DNA of 21,817 bases, from the NCBI GenBank assembly GCA_016303065.1, contig JAEDMJ010000031.1, positions 1 to 21,817 of the forward strand, read 5' to 3'. The notes below the pieces were generated by a model that was not told the DNA's origin, made no database searches, and saw nothing but the letters and a program-made list of their open reading frames with translations. This stretch comes from Clostridiales bacterium. Its GTDB lineage: Bacteria; Bacillota; Clostridia; Oscillospirales; QAMX01. Positions 5,005 through 12,748 of this stretch are shown here, piece after piece; within the stretch, counting starts at the first letter, position 1, and the number at the start of each line of letters is the position of its first letter. The position numbers were made by a program, and so were the translations under genes.

Positions 5005-7583
5005 AGGTTCTCATAATCGGCGGCGTGGCCGCAGGAACGAAGACCGCGGCAAAGCTCATGCGTGAAGACAGAACCGCCGAGGTGACGGTCATAACCCGCG
5101 ACAGGGACATATCCTATGCCGGATGCGGGCTTCCGTACTTCGTCGGCGGGCTTATTGAGGACGAAAGCGAGCTCATCGTCAACACCCCCGAAAAGTACAG
5201 CGCACTGACCGGAGCGACGGTGGTGACCGGGGCGGAGGCGGTCGGCGCGGACTGGGACGCGCACACCGTTGCGGTCAAAAACCTTGAAAACGGACAGGTC
5301 GCGGCGATGGAATACGACCGGCTGGTTATTGCGGTCGGAGCGTCCCCTGTCGTGCCGGAAATTTCAGGCGCGGGGCTTGAGGGGATCTTTTCCGTCAGGA
5401 CTCCCGACGATGCCGTGAAGATCAGGGGCTACGCCGCGGCGGAGAACGTAAAGCGCGCGGTCGTTGTGGGCGGCGGCTTCATCGGCCTTGAGATGGCGGA
5501 AAATCTCAGGGAAAGAGGAATATCCGTTACGGTTGTCGACGCGGCGGATCAGATCCTCCCCGGAGTTTTCGACCCGGAGATGGCCGGATACATCAAAAAG
5601 AAGCTGGCCGAAAGCGGAATTCGCGTGATACCCAATACCAGAGTTCTGGCTTTTGGCGGAGAGAGACGGGTTTCGTCCGTCAGGACCCAGTCGGGGGACA
5701 TTCCCTGCGAGCTGGCGGTCGTGTCCGTCGGAATACGTCCGAACACGGATTTTCTGAAGGGGACGGGAATTGAGCTTGACGGCGGAAAAATCGTCGTTGA
5801 CAGCGCGATGCGCACGAACATCCCCGACGTATACGCGGCCGGGGACTGCGCCGAGGTCAAAAACCGCATTACGGGCCGGCGTCAGTGGTCGCCCATGGGA
5901 TCTTCCGCAAACCTTGAGGGAAGAACTCTTGCCCAGGTACTGGCGGGAAAAGAAAAGGCGTACCCCGGAGTTCTCGGAACGGGTATCGTGAAGCTTCCGG
6001 GCCTGAACTGTGCAAGGACGGGACTCGGAGAACAGCAGGCGAAAGCCGCCGGGGTCGACGCCGTTACGGCGGTCGTCATTGCGGACGACAAACCCCATTA
6101 CTATCCGGATTCTTCCTTCTTCGTCACAAAGCTTGTGGCGGACAGGCAGTCGCACAGACTTCTGGGCGTGCAGGTTATCGGCAGCGGAAATGTGGACAAG
6201 ATGGTGGACATTGCCGTGACGGGTATCAATATGGGTGCGGCGCTGGAGGATTTTGAAAACGCGGACTATGCCTATGCTCCGCCTTTTTCGACGGCGATAC
6301 ATCCCTTTGTCCAGTCGGTCTATGTCCTTCTGAACAAGCTGTCGGGAGCGCTTGTCAGCATTACCCCCGCCGAGTATGCCGCCGGAGCCGCGGACGGCTA
6401 TACGGTCATAGACGCCGGAGCCCAGCCGCCCGTGCGCGGAGCGCGGGCCGTCGACTTTACTTCGGTGAACGGAGAGGTCGAGGGGCTTCCCAGGGACGGA
6501 AAATATCTGCTCGTTTGCAACCGTGGAAAGAAAGCCTATCTCCTCCAGAACCGTCTCAGGCATTTCGGGTATACAAACACCGCGGTGCTGGAGGGCTCGA
6601 CAATGTTCAACGACGTGAAAAGCGGAAACGCGGCTGCGGCCGTTTCCGCCGAAGACATGGCGAAAGTGAAGGCTCTGGGCTTCCTCTTTGACAAGACGAC
6701 GGCGGACTGCTTTAACGGCCGCGTCATCACCAGAAACGGCAAGCTGACCGCCGAAGAGAGCCGCGCCGTTGCCGAAGCGGCGAAGAGATTCGGAAGCGGC
6801 GAGATAACCATGACTTCGCGGCTTACGCTTGAGATACAGAAGGTGCCTTTTGACAATATCGAGCCGCTGAGAGAGTTTTTGGCCCAGTACGGACTTGAGA
6901 CGGGCGGAACGGGCTCGAAGGTCCGACCGGTGGTGTCCTGCAAGGGAACAACCTGTCAGTACGGTCTGATCGACACTTTTGCGCTTTCGGAAGAGATACA
7001 CGAGCGCTTCTACAAAGGCTATCACGGTGTGAAGCTTCCGCATAAGTTCAAGATCGCCGTGGGCGGCTGTCCCAACAACTGCGTAAAGCCGGACCTCAAC
7101 GATTTGGGCATAATCGGACAGAGGGTTCCGGAGGTCAACCCCGACCTGTGCCGTGGGTGTAAGGTCTGCCAGATAGAGAAGGCCTGCCCGATTAAAGTGG
7201 CTTCGCTTGACGGCGGAAAGCTTGTCATCGACCAAAACGCCTGCAACCACTGCGGACGCTGCGTCGGAAAGTGTCCCTTCAAAGCCGTTGAACAGAGCAC
7301 ATACGGATACCGTGTGTTCATCGGCGGAAGATGGGGCAAAAAGGTCGCAAGGGGAATTCCGCTTGAAAAGGTGTTTACGGACAGGAAAGAGGTTCTGGAC
7401 ATAGTTGAAAAGGCGATTCTGCTTTTCAGAGAGCAGGGTATCACGGGAGAACGCTTTGCCGACACCATCGCCCGCATCGGTTTTGAAAACGTCCAGGCGC
7501 AGCTCCTTTCCGACGGGCTTCTTGAGAGAAAGAGCGAGAACATTTCCGCTGAGAAGCACACCAGGGGCGGAGCAACATGCTGA
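5001..7583 (+). CDS. CoADR-rhodanese-sulfite reductase-ferredoxin fusion
   Basis: This 860-residue multidomain redox enzyme has no signal peptide. Residues 1-445 form an FAD/NAD(P) disulfide reductase of the CoA-disulfide reductase type: GGVAAG near 7, active-site Cys42 in SYAGCGLPYF, a second dinucleotide fold GGGFIGLEMAE near 157, and the FAD motif DVYAAGDCAE near 276. Residues 450-555 look like a rhodanese domain with Cys506 in LLVCNRGKKA. Residues 575-706 match the siroheme/[4Fe-4S] half of sulfite/nitrite reductases, with Cys647 and Cys652 (CKGTTC) and Cys690 and Cys694 (GGCPNNC). Residues 714-760 hold two ferredoxin clusters (C717, C720, C723, C729; C748, C751, C754, C758). The order suggests electrons from NAD(P)H reducing a sulfur or nitrogen oxyanion, or handling of persulfide sulfur. 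It overlaps both neighbours, so tight coupling is likely. The exact substrate is unknown. Confidence 0.9.
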   Translation: MKVLIIGGVAAGTKTAAKLMREDRTAEVTVITRDRDISYAGCGLPYFVGGLIEDESELIVNTPEKYSALTGATVVTGAEAVGADWDAHTVAVKNLENGQVAAMEYDRLVIAVGASPVVPEISGAGLEGIFSVRTPDDAVKIRGYAAAENVKRAVVVGGGFIGLEMAENLRERGISVTVVDAADQILPGVFDPEMAGYIKKKLAESGIRVIPNTRVLAFGGERRVSSVRTQSGDIPCELAVVSVGIRPNTDFLKGTGIELDGGKIVVDSAMRTNIPDVYAAGDCAEVKNRITGRRQWSPMGSSANLEGRTLAQVLAGKEKAYPGVLGTGIVKLPGLNCARTGLGEQQAKAAGVDAVTAVVIADDKPHYYPDSSFFVTKLVADRQSHRLLGVQVIGSGNVDKMVDIAVTGINMGAALEDFENADYAYAPPFSTAIHPFVQSVYVLLNKLSGALVSITPAEYAAGAADGYTVIDAGAQPPVRGARAVDFTSVNGEVEGLPRDGKYLLVCNRGKKAYLLQNRLRHFGYTNTAVLEGSTMFNDVKSGNAAAAVSAEDMAKVKALGFLFDKTTADCFNGRVITRNGKLTAEESRAVAEAAKRFGSGEITMTSRLTLEIQKVPFDNIEPLREFLAQYGLETGGTGSKVRPVVSCKGTTCQYGLIDTFALSEEIHERFYKGYHGVKLPHKFKIAVGGCPNNCVKPDLNDLGIIGQRVPEVNPDLCRGCKVCQIEKACPIKVASLDGGKLVIDQNACNHCGRCVGKCPFKAVEQSTYGYRVFIGGRWGKKVARGIPLEKVFTDRKEVLDIVEKAILLFREQGITGERFADTIARIGFENVQAQLLSDGLLERKSENISAEKHTRGGATC

Positions 7584-8527
7584 AAAGAAGTGTAAAGCGC
7601 GTTTTGGCGGTGTGCGCCGCGGCGGCGGCGCTGGCGGCGTTTGCCGCCTGCGGCGGCGCCGGAGAATCCGGAGATGATGTCTGGTACGCTTTTACGGACG
7701 ATACCGGAAAGGTGATCTCCCTGTCCGAAAAGCCCGGGCGCACCGCGGTTTTGTTTTCTTCGTTTGCGGAGGTTTGGAACCTTGCCGGGGGAAGAACGGA
7801 CATAACCGTCGGAGAAAGCGTCGAGCGCGGATTTGCCGGAGAAGACGCGGTGCTTGTGGACGGCGGCGCAGGAAAAACGGTGAATACCGAGCTGCTCGTC
7901 GCTTCCGGGCCGGATTTTGTGATCTGTTCCGCGGATATCGAAGCTCAGGCGGACGCGGCGGAGCTTTTGAATTCTTCGGGGATTCCTGCGGCCTGTTTCC
8001 GGATCGAAACCTTTGAGGACTATCTGAGGGTTCTGAAGATCTGCACGGATATTACGGAAAACCCGGAGGCCTACCGAACAAACGGTGAAGAGGTGAAGGC
8101 GCGGATCGACGCGCTGCTCTCCTCCGTTGACGGTGAACCGGAGATGAAAAACATCCTTTTTGTCCGTGCGGGTTCCGGGGCCTCTGCCACGAAGGCGAAG
8201 ACTGCCGATCAGCACTTTGCCGCGGCAATGCTCAAAGAGCTCGGAACGCACAATATTGCCGAAGATGCAGAGGTGCTCCTTGACGGGCTGAGCCTTGAGG
8301 CGGTCATAACCGCCGACCCGGACTATATCTTTATATCCACCATGGGAAGCGAGGACGCCGCCAGGGCTTATATGGACTCCGTGCTCGCCGAGCCGGCATG
8401 GCAGGCGCTTAGCGCGGTGCAGAACGGAAACTTTGCCTATCTTCCGAAGGAGCTTTTCCAGTTCAAGCCCAACGCGCGCTGGGACGAGGCATACGCCTAT
8501 CTGATCGGGCTGGTTTATGAAAAATAA
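7577..8527 (+). CDS. ABC transporter substrate-binding lipoprotein
   Basis: This 316-residue lipoprotein has a signal peptide (MLKRSVKRVLAVCAAAAALA) and a lipobox AAFAAC-GG that puts the lipidated Cys at residue 25. The mature part has the two-lobe organisation of the TroA/FecB-type binding proteins: a DDTGKVISLSEKPGRTAVLF start, a VASGPDFVICSADIE strand, a middle helix and a second lobe containing LSLEAVITADPDYIFIS. It would capture an iron chelate, heme or corrinoid outside the membrane and pass it to the permease at 8517. It overlaps the stop of the oxidoreductase by 7 bases, with GGGGCGGAG just upstream, so it is part of the same operon. The ligand cannot be named from sequence. An iron source would fit the heavy demand of the upstream Fe-S/siroheme enzyme. 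Confidence 0.87.
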   Translation: MLKRSVKRVLAVCAAAAALAAFAACGGAGESGDDVWYAFTDDTGKVISLSEKPGRTAVLFSSFAEVWNLAGGRTDITVGESVERGFAGEDAVLVDGGAGKTVNTELLVASGPDFVICSADIEAQADAAELLNSSGIPAACFRIETFEDYLRVLKICTDITENPEAYRTNGEEVKARIDALLSSVDGEPEMKNILFVRAGSGASATKAKTADQHFAAAMLKELGTHNIAEDAEVLLDGLSLEAVITADPDYIFISTMGSEDAARAYMDSVLAEPAWQALSAVQNGNFAYLPKELFQFKPNARWDEAYAYLIGLVYEK

Positions 8528-9506
8528 GCCTTCTGCAGGATGGAAATATGCGGCGCTTGCGGCGGTTTTGGTTCTCTGCTCCGCCGCGGCGCTCCTGTTC
8601 GGGGGGACGAAGCTTTCCCCGAAGGACGTGTTTGCCGGGCTTTTGGGGATCGGTGAAAAGACCGCCGTCGTCATTGTCCGGAACATCAGGCTTCCGCGGC
8701 TGCTCGGTGGACTTGCCGCCGGAGCGGGACTTTCGGTGTCCGGAGTGCTTTTGCAGAACGCGACCGACAACGGCCTTGCAAGCCCGAACATAATCGGCGT
8801 GAATTCCGGCGCGGGTCTTGCAGTGATACTTGTTCTGAGCTTTTTTCCGAAAGCGGTGCCGGTTCTTCCCCTTGCCGCCTTTGGCGGAGCGCTTGCCGCG
8901 ACGTTTTTGATCGTATGGACGGCGAACTGCATCGACTCGACGAAGTCGTCGATAATTCTTGCGGGAATGGCTCTGACGACGGTGCTGAACGCCTGCATAT
9001 CGTTTGTGTCGCTTCTGGACACGGACGTTGTCGCCGTGTACAACTATTTCTCCGTGGGAGGGCTTGCCGGGGTGACGGCGGGAGAGCTCGGCGTTCCGGC
9101 CGGGATGATCGCCGTGTCGCTGGCGGTGTCGCTGGCGCTGTCCGGAAAGATTTCGGTGCTCGGACTGGGGGACAGCGTTGCCGCTTCTTTGGGGATACGC
9201 GTTAAGGCGCTGCGGAGCGTGTGCCTTGTGTGCGCTTCGGCGTCGGCAGCGGCGGCGGTGAGTTTTGCGGGTCTTTTGGGATTTGTCGGGCTCATCGTTC
9301 CGCACATGGTCAGGGCGATCGTCGGCGGAAACGTGAGGCGCTGTCTGATTGCGGCGCCCCTGGCGGGCGGCGCGGTCGTAACCCTGGCGGATACGCTTGG
9401 CCGCACTGTTTTTGCCCCCACGGAGATCCCCGTCGGAGTGGTCATGGCTCTTGTGGGTTCGCCGTTTTTCCTGATACTGCTGCTTCGGAGGAAGAGACGT
9501 GCTTGA
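8517..9506 (+). CDS. FecCD/BtuC-type ABC permease
   Basis: The 329-residue membrane protein has around ten hydrophobic segments and belongs to the FecCD/BtuC permease family that forms the dimeric channel of iron-siderophore, heme and cobalamin importers. Family markers are RNIRLPRLLGGLAAGAGLSVSG early on, NPLA-like GLASPNIIGVNSGAG near 80-95, and SFAGLLGFVGLIVPHMVR near 250-265, the cytoplasmic coupling loop that contacts the ATPase. It starts inside the last codons of the binding-protein gene (11-base overlap) and has only a weak Shine-Dalgarno, consistent with translational coupling. It is the only permease gene here, so a homodimer is expected. Confidence 0.92.
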   Translation: MKNKPSAGWKYAALAAVLVLCSAAALLFGGTKLSPKDVFAGLLGIGEKTAVVIVRNIRLPRLLGGLAAGAGLSVSGVLLQNATDNGLASPNIIGVNSGAGLAVILVLSFFPKAVPVLPLAAFGGALAATFLIVWTANCIDSTKSSIILAGMALTTVLNACISFVSLLDTDVVAVYNYFSVGGLAGVTAGELGVPAGMIAVSLAVSLALSGKISVLGLGDSVAASLGIRVKALRSVCLVCASASAAAAVSFAGLLGFVGLIVPHMVRAIVGGNVRRCLIAAPLAGGAVVTLADTLGRTVFAPTEIPVGVVMALVGSPFFLILLLRRKRRA

Positions 9507-10248
9507 GATAAAAAATCTGTGCGTGTCCCGCGGCGGAAAGCCGATCCTTTCCGGGATAGACCTTTCGCCCGAGCCAAAGGCGATGACGGCCGTTCTCGGA
9601 AAAAACGGCTGCGGGAAGTCGACGCTTGTTTCCTGCGTGAACAGGGAGCTGCCCTTTGACGGAGAGATCCTTTTGAACGGGAAAAGCATCCGCAAAATGT
9701 CCCCGAAAGAAAGGGCGCGCTTTGTCTCCTTCCTTCCGCAAAAGCTTCCGGCTCCGCATATAAGCGTGGAGGAGCTGGTCGGGATGGGCAGAAATCCGTA
9801 TCTCGGCATCGGAAAAAGACTTACGGCCGGGGACCGTCTTCGGGTGAGATCGGCCATGGAGGCGGTCGGAATCGCTTCGCTTTCGGACTGTTTTGCCGAC
9901 GAGATATCCGGGGGAGAACGCCAGAAAGCCTATCTTGCGATGACTGTCGTTCAGGATACCGGACTCATGATCTTCGACGAGCCCACGACGTATATGGACG
10001 TCACGGGGGCTTGCGCGTTTATGAAGTTTCTGGACGGACTGAAAAAAAACTGCGGAAAGACGGTCCTTGCGGTCATGCACGACTTGGGACAGGCGGTGCG
10101 CTGGGCGGACAACGTGGCGGTGATATCCGAAAAAAAGCTCTTCTTTTACGGAAGCGTTGAAAAATGCCTTGAGGAACGGGTGATAGAGACCGTGTTCGGC
10201 GTGAACCGGCACGAAGCGGACGGAGAGGTTTTCTTCTCCGCGGAGTGA
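9499..10248 (+). CDS. ABC transporter ATP-binding protein (FepC/BtuD-type)
   Basis: The 249-residue ATPase has Walker A GKNGCGKST near residues 34-42, Q-loop FLPQKLPAP, signature SGGERQKAYLA near 138, Walker B GLMIFDEPTT near 153-162 and the switch His in AVMHDLG near 193-199. The sequence fits the FepC/FhuC/BtuD branch that powers FecCD permeases. It begins with GTG at 9499, has a strong GGAGGAAG Shine-Dalgarno at 9487-9494, and overlaps the permease stop by 8 bases. It is the last gene of the operon that begins at 4621. No clear terminator is found until the stem-loop at 10470. Confidence 0.94.
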   Translation: MLEIKNLCVSRGGKPILSGIDLSPEPKAMTAVLGKNGCGKSTLVSCVNRELPFDGEILLNGKSIRKMSPKERARFVSFLPQKLPAPHISVEELVGMGRNPYLGIGKRLTAGDRLRVRSAMEAVGIASLSDCFADEISGGERQKAYLAMTVVQDTGLMIFDEPTTYMDVTGACAFMKFLDGLKKNCGKTVLAVMHDLGQAVRWADNVAVISEKKLFFYGSVEKCLEERVIETVFGVNRHEADGEVFFSAE

Positions 10249-10469
10249 CGGAAATTTTCCGCGAAAGGCGGGAACCGGTCTGAAAAGGCGGGCTTTGCTT
10301 TTCCGCGTTCGCGGAAAGCTGACGCTGCCGGAATTACTTCACCGTCCGGGGGATGCCACGGTATATCCGGGCAAAAAGGCGGGCTTTTCGCTTTTGACCG
10401 TCCGGCGCCTGGCGGGGAAAAGGTAATCCAAGCCGCTTCTGAGGCGAATGAGTATCCTTTTGAAAGCGC
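10249..10469 (+). other. non-coding gap with short direct repeats and hairpin
   Basis: No gene is seen between the ATPase and the terminator at 10470. The stretch holds the 14-base direct repeat AAAAGGCGGGCTTT at 10283-10296 and 10374-10387, ACCGTCCGG at 10341-10349 and 10397-10405, and a small hairpin TTTCCGC/GCGGAAA at 10300-10317. It may be the 3' untranslated region of the operon. Confidence 0.5.
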
Positions 10470-10513
10470 AATAATATGGCTGCACCGGGGCTCCCGGCAG
10501 CCATATTATTTTT
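10470..10513 (+). terminator. intrinsic terminator after ABC operon
   Basis: AATAATATGGCTGC (10470-10483) pairs over 14 bases with GCAGCCATATTATT (10497-10510), and the loop itself contains CCGGG/CCCGG. The T-run continues to 10513. It directly abuts the next promoter. Confidence 0.85.
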
Positions 10514-10516
10514 CTC

Positions 10517-10545
10517 TTGACTGCAAATGCTCCGGAATGTATAAT
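10517..10545 (+). promoter_or_regulatory. promoter of glycosidase-like gene
   Basis: TTGACT (10517-10522), 17 bases, TATAAT (10540-10545). The predicted start point near 10552 excludes an in-frame ATG at 10537 as a start codon and supports ATG 10579. Confidence 0.78.
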
Positions 10546-10578
10546 GGAGAAAAATCGTTTTCGGAAAGTTGGTGCGGC

Positions 10579-12474
10579 ATGTATAAAATATCGGTGCCGA
10601 TGGTTCGGTATTTTGAACGCCACGAAGACAATATCCGCCAGGCTCGGCGGCTCGGCGCGGAACGGGTCTTCCTCTGTCCGGGAAGGGGACTTGGAGGCGC
10701 TGAGGAAACGGACAGGGAGCTTTCGCGGCTCCGGGAAAACATACGCATATATGAGGACGCAGGGTTTGAAGTCGGGGTTTGGATATCGACTCTCGGCCAC
10801 GGCGGAGAGCTTGTGGGCGTGGACACTTCCGGAAAGAGCCGATTTACGAACATCGTCGGACTCCGCGGAAAAGCAATGTCGGATTCATTCTGTCCTCTGG
10901 ACGAAGAGTTTGCAGATGCGGAATGCCGCTGGGTCAGGGGAATTGCAAAAGCCGGAGCGAAGCTTATCATGCTGGACGACGACTTTCGGCTCTCGAACCG
11001 CGGGGACTGCGGCTGCACCTGTGAGGCGCATATGGCTCAATACCGCCGGCGTATCGGGGAGAACATCAGCCGGGAAGAGCTTTTGGAAAAAGCGTTCACG
11101 GGCGGCGCAAACCATTACCGCAAAGCGTGGTACGACCTTATGGGGGACACGCTTCGGGGCTTTGCGGCGAAACTTCGCGCTGCGGCGGACGAAGCGGATC
11201 CTTCGGTGAGGATGGGCGCGTGCGCGTGCATATCGGTGTGGGATGCGGACGGCGCGGACTCCATTGAGATCGCCCGCATACTTGCCGGGAAAAACAAACC
11301 GTTCATGCGCTTCATCGGTGCGCCGTACTGGGCGAAGCTGTGGGGAGAACCGGTCAGATTTTTGCCGTATGTGGCGGAGCTTGAGCGTATGCAGCGGCAC
11401 TGGTGCGAAAACGCGGGCATCGAGATATTCGGTGAGGGAGACGTTTATCCCCGCCCGAGAAATTTCATTCCGGCGGCATATCTCGAGGCCTTCGACATGA
11501 TCCTCCGCGCGGACGGGGGCTTTGACGGGATTCTTAAATACGGCATTGATTACACGTCTTCTCCGGTCTATGAGACCGGGTATGCGGACCGAGCGGAAAG
11601 AAACGCTTCTCTGAGCCGCGAGATCGAAGCGCGCTTCGGCGGAAAAAAGTCGGTGGGCGTCGGCGTTGTCTGTGAAATGAAAAAAATTCTGGAGAGAAAC
11701 TTTGAAAGTCCGGCGGAGCTGGGAGACGATTACGACAACGGCTTTTTCCAGCCGGAGCAGAGTTTCCTTGTCCGCAATTCTGTGCCCGTGACTTACGAGC
11801 CCGGCGCGGAGGTGTTGACGGCGTTTGGCGAAAACGGAAAATACTGTCCGGCGGACGGACGCGCGTTTTTGCTGGATGCAAAATCCGCGGAGTTTTTGGA
11901 AAAACGCGGGGTCGACACGGGGCTTTTGCAGTGCGAAAAACTCCGCGGCGTCTCAAGCGAATTCTTCTTTGCGGAAAACGAGTCCGTCTACCTTTCCGGG
12001 GAGGGAGAGCTTTTGAAGCTTTGCCCCAAAGACGGCGCAGAGGTGCTTTCGGAGTTTCGCGGGGCGGAGGGGGCTTCGCCGTCGGCGATACGCTATGAAA
12101 ACGCGGCCGGGCAGAGATTTCTGATTCTCGGCGTCAACGCGGAAAAGTCAAAGTCAAATCTTCGCTTTTTCTGGAACTACTGCCGCCAGAGCCAGCTTAT
12201 TGACTCTTTGCGGTGGCTCGGCAAAAAGCCGCTTGCGGCGTCCTGTCCGAAAAATCCGGGGCTTTATATCATGTGCAAGCGCGGAGAGGGCTCAATGGCG
12301 GTGGGACTTTGGAATATGTTCGAGGACGCCGTGCTTTCGCCGGAGATCGAGCTGGACCGGGAGTATTCCCGGGCGGAGTTCATCGGCTGCGGCGGAGTGC
12401 TGAAGAAAAACAGAGTATGCCTTTCGGGGGACATTGTTCCGTTCTCGTTTGCGGGCTTTGAGGTCTTTGACTGA
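10579..12474 (+). CDS. putative GH42-like TIM-barrel glycosidase
   Basis: This 631-residue protein has no signal peptide. Residues 1 to about 350 look like a TIM barrel: KISVPMVRYFERHEDNIRQA, a GVWISTLGHGGE strand, AGAKLIMLDDDFRLSN near 126-140, a CGCTCEAHMAQY segment near 144-155, MRFIGAPYW near 243, and GEGDVYPRPRN near 285-295. The C-x-C-x-x-H patch and the acidic GEGDxYPRPRN motif recall GH42-like and related clan GH-A glycosidases, where such acids are catalytic. Residues about 355-500 resemble the Rossmann-like trimerisation domain of GH42, and the end is beta-rich. I do not recognise the exact family. Its start is weakly supplied with a ribosome-binding site, but the promoter position favours it. 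It is monocistronic, with a terminator at 12492. Confidence 0.68.
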   Translation: MYKISVPMVRYFERHEDNIRQARRLGAERVFLCPGRGLGGAEETDRELSRLRENIRIYEDAGFEVGVWISTLGHGGELVGVDTSGKSRFTNIVGLRGKAMSDSFCPLDEEFADAECRWVRGIAKAGAKLIMLDDDFRLSNRGDCGCTCEAHMAQYRRRIGENISREELLEKAFTGGANHYRKAWYDLMGDTLRGFAAKLRAAADEADPSVRMGACACISVWDADGADSIEIARILAGKNKPFMRFIGAPYWAKLWGEPVRFLPYVAELERMQRHWCENAGIEIFGEGDVYPRPRNFIPAAYLEAFDMILRADGGFDGILKYGIDYTSSPVYETGYADRAERNASLSREIEARFGGKKSVGVGVVCEMKKILERNFESPAELGDDYDNGFFQPEQSFLVRNSVPVTYEPGAEVLTAFGENGKYCPADGRAFLLDAKSAEFLEKRGVDTGLLQCEKLRGVSSEFFFAENESVYLSGEGELLKLCPKDGAEVLSEFRGAEGASPSAIRYENAAGQRFLILGVNAEKSKSNLRFFWNYCRQSQLIDSLRWLGKKPLAASCPKNPGLYIMCKRGEGSMAVGLWNMFEDAVLSPEIELDREYSRAEFIGCGGVLKKNRVCLSGDIVPFSFAGFEVFD

Positions 12475-12491
12475 AAATTCAAATGCGAATG

Positions 12492-12532
12492 CCGTGAAGG
12501 CTCTGCGGTGTGCGGAGCTTTCACGGTTTTTT
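12492..12532 (+). terminator. intrinsic terminator after glycosidase-like gene
   Basis: The arms CCGTGAAGGCTCTGC (12492-12506) and GCGGAGCTTTCACGG (12512-12526) pair with two G-U wobbles, followed by six T residues. It lies 17 bases after the stop. Confidence 0.88.
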
Positions 12533-12644
12533 GCGCTTCGCGGTCACAGGAGGGCGGGAAGGGAAAGCTTTGCGCCGGAAAAACGGAAGGTACGGACCGG
12601 AGGCTTGAAAAGCGGACGGATAAGAAACGCGCCGGGAAAAAAGC

Positions 12645-12672
12645 TTGATATTTCGTGCTTTTATGGTATAAT
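12645..12672 (+). promoter_or_regulatory. promoter of azlCD
   Basis: TTGATA (12645-12650), 16 bases, then an extended -10 TGG-TATAAT (12664-12672). The leader to the TTG start is about 70 bases. Confidence 0.72.
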
Positions 12673-12731
12673 TTATAGAGTTGTGCGAAATTCGGTTTGT
12701 TTCCGGGTGTCGCGGTCTATGCGTGTTTATC

Positions 12732-12740
12732 GGGAGGGAG
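12732..12740 (+). promoter_or_regulatory. ribosome-binding site choosing azlC TTG start
   Basis: GGGAGGGAG lies 8 bases ahead of the TTG at 12749. It falls inside the reading frame if an upstream ATG (12719) were used, and that ATG has no comparable site, so TTG is the better start. Confidence 0.65.
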
Positions 12741-12748
12741 AATTTGAG

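Noticed and set aside
5364..7559. A 731-codon open frame on the minus strand opposite the fusion oxidoreductase
   Set aside because: It has no recognisable domain and its composition is that of a frame forced by GC-rich codons. The plus strand carries a protein full of conserved motifs over the same bases.
7022..9857. Long minus-strand frames opposite the ABC transporter genes
   Set aside because: They have no motifs and no promoter, and the plus-strand ABC genes are certain.
10249..10469. Cobalamin-type riboswitch suggested by GGGAACCGGT and GATGCCACGG
   Set aside because: The conserved order of the cobalamin box elements is missing, and the stretch follows the ABC operon instead of preceding it.
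12434..12748. Upstream part of the azlC frame as coding sequence
   Set aside because: It overlaps the end of the previous gene, its terminator and the azlC promoter; the family N-terminus begins at the TTG.
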